Assembly (NCBI GenBank): GCA_900552935.1
Contig: USBN01000003.1
Span: 1-64,000, forward strand
Length of the DNA stretch: 64,000 bases
Reading direction: 5' to 3'
From: an uncultured Coriobacteriaceae bacterium
GTDB lineage: Bacteria; Actinomycetota; Coriobacteriia; Coriobacteriales; Atopobiaceae
Part shown: in pieces, positions 35,663 to 43,101 of the stretch
Position numbering within the stretch: the stretch's first letter is position 1
Layout of the letters: each line of letters starts with the position of its first letter
Notes under the pieces: model-generated
The model's database searches: none
The model's input: only the letters and a program-made list of their open reading frames with translations
Told to the model about the DNA's origin: nothing
Position numbers and translations under genes: made by a program

Positions 35663-36715
35663 ATGAGCGAGAACAACTCTCAGGCTACCGAGACCAACGC
35701 GGCTACCGAGCAGGTCTCGGAGCACCTTGTTGAGGTCCATGACCTTAAGACGTACTTCCACACGGCTGCCGGCATCGCTAAAGCCGTCGACGGTGTGAGC
35801 TTTACACTCGATCGTGGCAAGACGCTTGCCATCGTGGGTGAGTCTGGTTCCGGCAAGTCCGTCACCTCGAGCTCTCTGATGCACCTTCTGCCCAAGACCG
35901 GCAAGATCGAGGGTGGCAGCGTCATGTTCGACGGCAAGGATATCGTGCATGCCACCGAGGCTGAGCTTCGCGAGCTTCGTGGCAAGGACATCTCAATGAT
36001 CTTCCAGGACCCGATGACGGCCCTGGACCCGGTGTTCAAGGTCGGCACCCAGATGATCGAGATCATCCGCCTGCATGACGGTCTCGACAAGGAGGCCGCG
36101 CGCGAGCGTGCCATCGAGATGCTCAAGCTCGTGAGCATCCCCAACCCCGAGAAGCGTATGGACTCGTATCCGTACGAGCTCTCCGGTGGTATGTGCCAGC
36201 GCGTCATGATCGCCATGGCGATGAGCTGCCACCCCAAGTTCATCATTGCCGACGAGCCCACCACCGCCCTTGACGTGACGGTGCAGGCCCAGGTCCTGAG
36301 CCTACTCAAGGGCCTCCAGGACACGCTCAACACGGGCATTCTCCTCATCACGCACAACCTCGGCATCGTCTGGCAGATGGCTGATGATGTCATGGTCATG
36401 TATGCGGGTCGTACCTGCGAGTATGCCCCCATGGAGGAGCTCTACGCCAATCCGCTGCACCCCTATACCTGGGGCCTGCTGGACTCCATGCCCAAGCTCT
36501 CTGATAAGGCGAAGACCGATCTCAAGACCATTCCGGGTGTTCCGCCCGATCTGAGGCTCACCGGCACCTGCTGCAACTTCTACAACCGTTGCCCCTACGC
36601 CTGTGAGAAGTGCAAGCACGAGGTTCCGCCGCTGGTCGAGGTCAAGCCTGGCCACTTCGTGGCGTGCCACAGGCAGAACGGCGAGGAGAGCCTCGTTCGT
36701 GGGGAGGCGAACTAA
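35663..36715 (+). CDS. oppD: peptide ABC transporter ATPase OppD/DppD
   Basis: A 350-residue ATPase. Walker A is GESGSGKSV near residue 57, the Q-loop is FQDPMTALDP, the signature is LSGGMCQRV and Walker B is FIIADEPTTALD. The C-terminal OppD extension has the cysteine cluster CCNFYNRCPYACEKC, which in related proteins binds an iron-sulfur cluster. It starts 5 bases after oppC and abuts oppF. Confidence 0.96.
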   Translation: MSENNSQATETNAATEQVSEHLVEVHDLKTYFHTAAGIAKAVDGVSFTLDRGKTLAIVGESGSGKSVTSSSLMHLLPKTGKIEGGSVMFDGKDIVHATEAELRELRGKDISMIFQDPMTALDPVFKVGTQMIEIIRLHDGLDKEAARERAIEMLKLVSIPNPEKRMDSYPYELSGGMCQRVMIAMAMSCHPKFIIADEPTTALDVTVQAQVLSLLKGLQDTLNTGILLITHNLGIVWQMADDVMVMYAGRTCEYAPMEELYANPLHPYTWGLLDSMPKLSDKAKTDLKTIPGVPPDLRLTGTCCNFYNRCPYACEKCKHEVPPLVEVKPGHFVACHRQNGEESLVRGEAN

Positions 36716-37708
36716 ATGGCCAACGATAATGTGATTCTTGGCATCAAGAACCTTAACAAGGAGTTCCGTCTTCGTGGCGATGGCCTCTTCGGCAAGCCTC
36801 AGACGCTCCATGCGCTGTCCGGTGTTTCGCTTGATGTCTATGAGGGCGAGACCCTCGGCATCATCGGCGAGTCCGGTTGTGGCAAGTCGACCCTCGGCCG
36901 CTGCATCGTTGGTCTCCATGAGCCCACGAGCGGCGAGATCATCTATAACGGCCAGGATATTTCCAAGCTTAAGGGTGTCGCGCGTAAGCCCGTGCACAAG
37001 GATCTCCAGATGATCTTTCAGGACTCCTATTCGAGTCTTGACCCTCGCTTCACCGCGGCGGCTTCCATTGAGGAGCCGATGGTCATCCATGGCTTCGAGC
37101 CTGATGCCGCGAAGCGTCAGCAGAAGGTCCTTGACCTTATGAAGGAAGTCGGCCTCGACATCCAGCACCTGCAGCGTTACCCGCATGAGTTCTCCGGCGG
37201 CCAGCGCCAGCGCATCAACGTCGCTCGCGCCCTCTCGCTCGATCCGAAGATCATCGTGTGCGACGAGCCCGTCTCCGCGCTTGACGTGTCGATTCAGGCC
37301 CAGGTCCTGAACCTCTTCCGTCGACTCCAGCGCGAGCGAGGCCTGACGTACATCTTCATCAGCCACGATCTGTCGGTGGTCAAGCACATCTCTGACCGCG
37401 TTGCCATCATGTACCTCGGCCGCGTCATGGAGATCTCGCCTGCTCACAGCATCTATGAGAACCCGCTGCACCCCTACACGAAGGCTCTGCTCTCGGCCAT
37501 TCCGCCCGAGAACCCCTTCGAGCGTCACCCCGAGATGAAGCTCGAGGGCGAGATTCCCAGCCCGGTGGGCGAGCAGGTCGGCTGCCCGCTGGCAGGCCGT
37601 TGTCCCAACGCCACAGAGCGCTGCCGCCACGAGCGTCCCGCGCTCATGGAGGTGGAGGACAATCACCGCGTCGCGTGCTTCCTCTACCACGATAAGGTCG
37701 CGGAGTAG
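36716..37708 (+). CDS. oppF: peptide ABC transporter ATPase OppF/DppF
   Basis: The 330-residue partner ATPase. It has GESGCGKST (Walker A, about residue 49), FQDSYSSLDPR (Q-loop), FSGGQRQRINVARAL (signature) and IIVCDEPVSALD (Walker B). The C terminus has the OppF cysteines in GCPLAGRCPNATERC. ATG 36716 directly follows the oppD stop. Confidence 0.96.
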   Translation: MANDNVILGIKNLNKEFRLRGDGLFGKPQTLHALSGVSLDVYEGETLGIIGESGCGKSTLGRCIVGLHEPTSGEIIYNGQDISKLKGVARKPVHKDLQMIFQDSYSSLDPRFTAAASIEEPMVIHGFEPDAAKRQQKVLDLMKEVGLDIQHLQRYPHEFSGGQRQRINVARALSLDPKIIVCDEPVSALDVSIQAQVLNLFRRLQRERGLTYIFISHDLSVVKHISDRVAIMYLGRVMEISPAHSIYENPLHPYTKALLSAIPPENPFERHPEMKLEGEIPSPVGEQVGCPLAGRCPNATERCRHERPALMEVEDNHRVACFLYHDKVAE

Positions 37709-37720
37709 ATTTATTATTTT

Positions 37721-37756
37721 GGGGCCAGTCGATTCCGGCTGGTCCCTTTCTGTTTG
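37721..37756 (+). terminator. terminator after oppF
   Basis: GGGGCCAGTCG pairs with CGGCTGGTCCC (two wobble pairs) around ATTC, then TTTCTGTTTG follows. Read-through into the M20 gene is likely to be partial. Confidence 0.75.
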
Positions 37757-37829
37757 TTTGCAAGTCTTGCGTTTGTCTAATGGCTGGTGTGCCGGGAACC
37801 GGCATGCCTTGAGGGAAGGCGGAACCGAA

Positions 37830-39092
37830 GTGTCGGTTACGAAGGAGCAGCTTCACGAGGCTGTACTTGCTCACCAAGACGATCTGCTCAAGCTTTGCCA
37901 GCAGCTCATCCAGATCAAGAACCAGAGCCCGATTGATGACCAGGAGCCCGCTATCAAGTTCGTTCGTGACTACCTTGCCGAGCACGGCATCGAGTCCGAG
38001 CGCCTCGTTGCGGACAGTGGCGAGGACTATCCTGTCGTTTATGCTCACATTGGATCCGAGGACGGCTTCCGCGTCGTTCTGAACGGTCACGTTGACGTCG
38101 TGCCCGTTGGTAATCTTGATGGCTGGGACTTCGATCCGTTCGGCGGCGAGATTCGCGACGGCAAGATGCTCGGCCGCGGCACCTCTGACATGAAGTGCGG
38201 CCTTGCGGTCCTGCTCTTCTCGATGGCCATGCTGAACGAGGCTGACGTTGACCTCAAGGGCGATATCCGCCTGCACGTCGTCTGCGATGAGGAGATCGCC
38301 GGCTCTGGCACCAAGTGGTTCTGCGAGAACGGCTATGCCGACGGCGCCGATGCCGTCATGATTGGCGAGCCCACCGGCCACGACACGATTGAGATTGGCC
38401 AGAAGGGCATCCTCCACCTCACGTTCACCGCTCATGGCGTGCCCGGCCACGGCTCGACCGGCAACTACAAGGGCGATAACGCCATCAACAAGCTCGCGAA
38501 GGTCATCCCCTTCATCGACGAGATCACCGCTGTTCCCGGTCACTATGACGAGTCCCAGGCTCGCGCCGTCAAGAACTCGCGCACCATCGCCGAGCGCACG
38601 ATCGGCACTCCTGGCGTCGGCAACGTCATCGACCACTGCTCCACCAACGTCGGCATCATTCAGGGTGGCGGCAAGATCAACCAGGTGCCGGACTTTGCCT
38701 CCTGCAGCGTCGACGTTCGCCTGCCGTATGGCTGCAAGCACGAGGAAGTCGTTGCTGCGGTTGATGCTCTGATCGCCAAGAGCGGTGTCGAGGGCGTCGA
38801 GGCCAGCTATAACTGGATTGCCGAGGGCAACTACACCGACGACGAGTCCAAACTGGTCACGAGCCTCAAGAAGAACATCGAGGACGTCTGGAACGAAGAG
38901 TGCCTGCCGGCTTACCAGTGGGCGAGCTCTGACGCCGCGCACTACCGCGCGCTCGGTGCCCCGACGATCCAGTTTGGCCCGGCAAACAACGAGGGCATCC
39001 ACGGCTACAACGAGGATGTCGACGTTATCGATATCGTTCACTCGGCGGAAATCTACATGCTGTCGCTCTGCGACATGCTGGGGGTGGAGTAA
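37830..39092 (+). CDS. M20 family metallopeptidase (ArgE/DapE type)
   Basis: A 420-residue di-zinc hydrolase. Metal ligands are visible in NGHVDVVPVG (His), GRGTSDMKCG (Asp), CDEEIAGSG (Glu-Glu pair), IGEPT and GIHGYNED (final His). Members cleave acyl-amino acids, dipeptides or succinyl-diaminopimelate. The position behind oppABCDF favours a peptidase over a biosynthetic role. The GTG start is chosen for AAGGCGG upstream and the sensible VSVTKEQLHEAVLAHQ N terminus. The S10 gene begins at the next base after its stop. Confidence 0.9.
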   Translation: MSVTKEQLHEAVLAHQDDLLKLCQQLIQIKNQSPIDDQEPAIKFVRDYLAEHGIESERLVADSGEDYPVVYAHIGSEDGFRVVLNGHVDVVPVGNLDGWDFDPFGGEIRDGKMLGRGTSDMKCGLAVLLFSMAMLNEADVDLKGDIRLHVVCDEEIAGSGTKWFCENGYADGADAVMIGEPTGHDTIEIGQKGILHLTFTAHGVPGHGSTGNYKGDNAINKLAKVIPFIDEITAVPGHYDESQARAVKNSRTIAERTIGTPGVGNVIDHCSTNVGIIQGGGKINQVPDFASCSVDVRLPYGCKHEEVVAAVDALIAKSGVEGVEASYNWIAEGNYTDDESKLVTSLKKNIEDVWNEECLPAYQWASSDAAHYRALGAPTIQFGPANNEGIHGYNEDVDVIDIVHSAEIYMLSLCDMLGVE

Positions 39093-40580
39093 ATGACTGA
39101 CGAGAAGTGCTGCTGCGGCATGGATGCTGCGACTGACGTCAACGCCGTTCCCGAGGCGAAGCGCACCGAGGGCCTGGTTTGGCGGTATGGCGACGAGCGC
39201 ATCGAGTACGCCGCCGCCGCTGGGCACCTCGACATCTATGACCCCGCGCGCGTGCTCGAGGGCAAGATGTTCAACGTGAACTACGTTGCCTCCAGCGTTA
39301 ACGGCGAGGCCGTGGACTCCTCCAAGCGCCCCGTGACGTTTGCCTACAACGGCGGCCCGGGTTCCGCGTCCGTGCCCATCAACTTTGGTGGCCTTGGCCC
39401 GAAGCGTGTCGTGAGCGAGGGCGAGAAGTTCGCGAGCGCCTCCTATGAGGTCGTCGACAACCCCGGCACGCTCCTGCGCGAGACGGACCTCGTGTTCCTG
39501 GACGCTCTGGGCACCGGCTGGTCTTTCGTCGCTGATGGCTATGACAAGAAGCGCGTCTACGGCCTTGAGGAGGATGCCCGCACGTTCTGCCGTGCCATCG
39601 TTCGTTGGCTTGACGAGAACAACCGTTGGGACAGCCCCCTCTATATCTATGGCGAGTCCTACGGCACCATGCGCTCCTCCGTCCTTATGCGCTATCTCGG
39701 CGAGGCCGGCGTGCCGCTGGCCGGCGTCGTGATGCTCTCTGCGTACTTTGACTGGTCGCAGAACCTGCCGGGCAATGACCTGTACTATCTCGGCATGCTT
39801 CCGAGCTTCGCCTCGACGGCCCAGCACTTTGGCGTCACGGGCCAGGGCGTCGATGTTGACGAGTGGTTCGATGAGGCAAGTGAGTTCACCGCGAACGAGT
39901 ATGCCCCGTCCCTCATGAAGGGCGATCGCATCGACCCGGAGGAGAAGCGTCGCGTCGCCGAGAAGATGGAGCACTACATCGGCATCCCCGCGGACTTCCT
40001 GCTTGCTCACAACAACCGCATTGAGCTCGAGGACTTCCGCGCGAACATCGTGCGCGACCGTGGCCTGATGTGTGGCCGCCTCGACATGCGCTACACCGAG
40101 ACCATGACGCTGCCCGTGCAGCGCAACACCTTCTACTTCGCCTGCGAGGACCCGGCGGCCCACGCTCTCGAGAAGGTCTGGTACGGCGCGTTCCGTAGCT
40201 TCCTCCGCAGCACGCTCGGCTACGTCAACCCCGCCGAGTACCGTCTGTCCGTCTGGAGCGAGATCGGTATCGGTTGGAACTGGGTCCACGACGAGCCCGG
40301 CATGGACGACACCAAGACCGCCGCTCCCAACCTCGCGTTCGACATCGCCACGGCGCTCCGTCGTAGCCCGACGACCAAGCTCGCCATCCTCGGTGGCCGC
40401 TATGACGCCGCGACTCCCTGGTGGAACATGGACCACACGATGTCGCAGCTGTTCCTCCCGACAGAGCTCAAGAGCCGCATCACCTACCACCGCTATGGCT
40501 GCGGTCACATGGCATACACCGATGTCCCGACCCTCATGCAGATGGTCGACGACATGCGCGAGTTCTACGCCGCGGAGTAG
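39093..40580 (+). CDS. peptidase S10, serine carboxypeptidase family
   Basis: A 495-residue alpha/beta-hydrolase peptidase. NGGPGSASVP near residue 90 is the oxyanion loop, YGESYGTMRS near 187 holds the nucleophile Ser, GGRYDAATPWW holds the Asp and YGCGHMAY the His. There is no signal peptide, so it should act in the cytoplasm, unlike the lysosomal or vacuolar eukaryotic enzymes. It would trim C-terminal residues from imported peptides. A CCC run (Cys6-8) at the N terminus is unusual. It is cotranscribed with M20. Confidence 0.93.
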   Translation: MTDEKCCCGMDAATDVNAVPEAKRTEGLVWRYGDERIEYAAAAGHLDIYDPARVLEGKMFNVNYVASSVNGEAVDSSKRPVTFAYNGGPGSASVPINFGGLGPKRVVSEGEKFASASYEVVDNPGTLLRETDLVFLDALGTGWSFVADGYDKKRVYGLEEDARTFCRAIVRWLDENNRWDSPLYIYGESYGTMRSSVLMRYLGEAGVPLAGVVMLSAYFDWSQNLPGNDLYYLGMLPSFASTAQHFGVTGQGVDVDEWFDEASEFTANEYAPSLMKGDRIDPEEKRRVAEKMEHYIGIPADFLLAHNNRIELEDFRANIVRDRGLMCGRLDMRYTETMTLPVQRNTFYFACEDPAAHALEKVWYGAFRSFLRSTLGYVNPAEYRLSVWSEIGIGWNWVHDEPGMDDTKTAAPNLAFDIATALRRSPTTKLAILGGRYDAATPWWNMDHTMSQLFLPTELKSRITYHRYGCGHMAYTDVPTLMQMVDDMREFYAAE

Positions 40581-40589
40581 GTTGCCCTT

Positions 40590-41363
40590 ATGGATGTGAG
40601 GACGCTAGGGATCGTTCTGGTTATCGTGGCCCTTCTCGGCAGCGTTGCGGGGAGGCTCGTCAGGGGTCGTGCCGTCTCAAAGGCACAAGACCAATTCATG
40701 GCGGGGGACTTCGAGGGAATGATCAAGACCCTCGATGGCGCTGCGGCGAAGACGGGCCTTCCGCCGTTCAACCTCCACTACATGCGTCTCAACGGTTTTG
40801 AGGCAATGCAGGATGTCGAGGGCGAGAAGGCCGAGCTCAACGTGCTGTTGCGTATGCGCTGCACCGACGTGCAACGTCGGCTGGTGCTTGCTCGCGCGAT
40901 GAACTTCTACGAGATGCAGAAGGATCGCGAGGGTGCCGAGCACGTGCTTGAGCTTATGGAGAGCTTCGAGGACAAGGATTTGCTCCGCGACGCGCGCCAG
41001 ACGTTCGCCATCGTGTTCAAGAACAGCTTCGCGTACATCGCCGAGATGGAGCACCAGCTTGCGGATGCGGAGCCGGACGAGAAGGCGAGGCTCAACTACT
41101 TCCTGTCTCTCCAGTACGAGAACAAGGGAGATGAGGTTCGAGCCAAGGAGCACCTTGATCGCGTGATGTCCGCGTTTGAGGCCGTCCCTGAGAACCAGGC
41201 GAATATCAGTGTCGAGACTGACGAATCCGAGGATCCCGGGGATTCCAAGTCGTCTACCGATGCGGAGCCCGATAAAGCCTCGGAGCCCGAAGCGACCGAG
41301 CCGTCTTTCAACGAGGAGCCCGCTGAGTCTTTTGAGGACGAAGCGGTCTCCAGTGAAGAGTAG
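40590..41363 (+). CDS. membrane-anchored hypothetical protein with helical-repeat body and acidic tail
   Basis: The 257-residue product has one N-terminal membrane helix (LGIVLVIVALLGSVAG, residues 6-21) with no cleavage site, then an all-helical body of TPR-like character. The last 55 residues are almost entirely Glu, Asp, Ser and Pro. I do not recognise the family. It begins 9 bases after the S10 stop, so it is in the peptidase operon. A scaffold role like that of the TPR protein at 7780 is possible. Confidence 0.78.
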   Translation: MDVRTLGIVLVIVALLGSVAGRLVRGRAVSKAQDQFMAGDFEGMIKTLDGAAAKTGLPPFNLHYMRLNGFEAMQDVEGEKAELNVLLRMRCTDVQRRLVLARAMNFYEMQKDREGAEHVLELMESFEDKDLLRDARQTFAIVFKNSFAYIAEMEHQLADAEPDEKARLNYFLSLQYENKGDEVRAKEHLDRVMSAFEAVPENQANISVETDESEDPGDSKSSTDAEPDKASEPEATEPSFNEEPAESFEDEAVSSEE

Positions 41364-41387
41364 ACAACTTCGCTAAAAGCGAGGCGA

Positions 41388-41421
41388 GGAGGGGTGCATG
41401 GCGTTTGCCATGCGCCCCTCC
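41388..41421 (+). terminator. hairpin ending the peptidase operon
   Basis: GGAGGGGTGCATGGC and GCCATGCGCCCCTCC pair over 15 positions with one mismatch around GTTT. Only TT follows, so it is a strong stem with a poor T-run. Confidence 0.7.
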
Positions 41422-41534
41422 TTAACGATAGGGCCTTCGCTTCGCGGGACTTTACCGGTGACGATTTGCAGATGCATGTTGACTGAACTTGCGAGCTGGG
41501 CGTAGATCCTGTAGCTGTGCTAATATTCCTCCCT

Positions 41535-41814
41535 AGGCAATGACGGAGAGGTTTGGCTGTCGCGTCGCCAGCGGATAAGAGATGGGGCCCACCGGCTGAG
41601 AGGTCCCTCCAAGGTTGACGGCCAGAGTTCACTCCACCAGCCGCGAACTGAAAGCGCCATGCGTCAACGCGCGCGCGAGTAGGGGAGCCGTCCGCCCCAC
41701 GAGACGGGGAGAAGAGCGGGTACGTCGGGCAAGACATCCGGCGGCCAAGCAAGGTGGTACCGCGGAGACTCATCCGCCCTTGCTCGCAAGAAGGCGAGCG
41801 AGGGCGGTTTTTTT
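41535..41814 (+). ncRNA. T-box leader upstream of pheST
   Basis: The invariant T-box AAGGTGGTACCGCG lies at 41751-41764. It is followed by a terminator: CCGCCCTTGCTCGC (41774-41787) paired with GCGAGCGAGGGCGG (41794-41807) and seven T. Uncharged tRNA-Phe would stabilise the alternative antiterminator. TTC at 41628-41630, inside GAGTTCACT, is the likely phenylalanine specifier codon. TGCTAATAT at 41518-41526 is a plausible extended -10 promoter box just upstream. Confidence 0.93.
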
Positions 41815-41875
41815 GTCGCGCACTCTCGCCAAGGAAGGCGGGCGCGAGCCCGCGAACGAAAGGGGCATGAAAGGC

Positions 41876-42952
41876 ATGACGATCATTGACGACCTCAAGG
41901 CCATCGAGGCCGAGGCGCACAAGGGCATCGGCAACGTCGCCGACCTTGCGGAGCTTGACCGCGTTCGCGTCGCGGTGACGGGCAAGAAGGGCTCTCTCAC
42001 CGGTGTCCTCCGCCAGATGGGCCAGCTCTCTCCGGAGGACCGCCCGAAGGTGGGAAAGCTCGCCAACGAGGTTCGCTCCCGCATCGAAGCCGCCCTCGAG
42101 GAGCGCAGACACGAGCTCGAGCACGCGGCCCTCGAGGCGCGCATCGCCGCCGACTCGGTCGACGTGACGCTTCCCGGTCGTGTCCCGTCCGTGGGCACGC
42201 AGCACCTCATCTCGCAGATCATCGAGGAGATTGAGCAGATCTTCTGTGGCATGGGTTACACCGTCGAGGACGGCCCCTACATCGAGACCAGCTACTACAA
42301 CTTCACTGCGCTGAACGCGCCGCTCGACCACCCGAGCCGTAGCGCCCGTGACACCTTCTATGTCGAGGACAACAACCCTGGCAGCCTCGATCACTCCGAG
42401 GTTCACGCCAACGGCGAGTCCGATATCCTCCTGCGCACGCAGACCTCCGGCGTCCAGGCTCACACGATGGAGACCCAGAAGCCGCCCATCTACATGATCT
42501 GCCCGGGCACCGTCTTCCGTCCCGACACGCCCGACGCGTGCCACCTCCCCCAGTTCAACCAAATCGAGGGTCTCGTCGTGGACGAGGGCATCACCTTCGG
42601 CGACCTCAAGGGAACCCTCGACTACTTCTGCCGCGAGATGTTCGGCAAGGACCGTGCCACGCGATACCGTCCCCACTTCTTCCCGTTCACCGAGCCCTCC
42701 TGCGAGGTTGACGTGTCCTGCGGCGTTTGTGGTGGCAAGGGTTGCCGCTTCTGCAAGAACACCGGCTGGCTTGAGATTCTCGGCTGCGGCATGGTCGACC
42801 CGAACGTTCTCGACAACTGCGGCATCGATCATGAGAAGTACACCGGCTTCGCCTTCGGCATCGGCGCCGAGCGCGTTGCTGCTCTCCGCTACGACCTGCC
42901 TGACCTGCGCATGCTGATGACGGGAGATATGCGTTTCCTCTCCCAGTTCTAA
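41876..42952 (+). CDS. pheS: phenylalanyl-tRNA synthetase alpha subunit
   Basis: The 358-residue catalytic subunit. The N-terminal coiled coil (residues 1-90) is followed by the class II core with HLISQIIEEIEQIF, RTQTSGVQAHTM (motif 2 region), FTEPSCEVDV and the motif 3 FGIGAERVAALRY. The CxxC-type insert CGVCGGKGCRFCKNTGW is typical. ATG 41876 is chosen because AAAGGGG is 9 bases upstream; the ATG at 41867 is too close to it. Controlled by the T-box. Confidence 0.97.
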   Translation: MTIIDDLKAIEAEAHKGIGNVADLAELDRVRVAVTGKKGSLTGVLRQMGQLSPEDRPKVGKLANEVRSRIEAALEERRHELEHAALEARIAADSVDVTLPGRVPSVGTQHLISQIIEEIEQIFCGMGYTVEDGPYIETSYYNFTALNAPLDHPSRSARDTFYVEDNNPGSLDHSEVHANGESDILLRTQTSGVQAHTMETQKPPIYMICPGTVFRPDTPDACHLPQFNQIEGLVVDEGITFGDLKGTLDYFCREMFGKDRATRYRPHFFPFTEPSCEVDVSCGVCGGKGCRFCKNTGWLEILGCGMVDPNVLDNCGIDHEKYTGFAFGIGAERVAALRYDLPDLRMLMTGDMRFLSQF

Positions 42953-43101
42953 CCCCCCAGGCTTTCCGCGGCACGCCATCTGGTCCCTCAAACCGTCGCT
43001 TGCGTGCCTTGGCACGCGGCGCTCCTCTTTCGGGCCCATCTGACGCACCGCAGAAACCCTGGTTTGATTCCGTATTTTCTGCGCTATAGAAAGGTATTCA
43101 C

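Noticed and set aside
37644..40508. A 954-codon open frame opposite the M20 and S10 peptidase genes
   Set aside because: Low-complexity Val/Ala/His/Asp translation without motifs; both plus-strand genes have intact catalytic residues.
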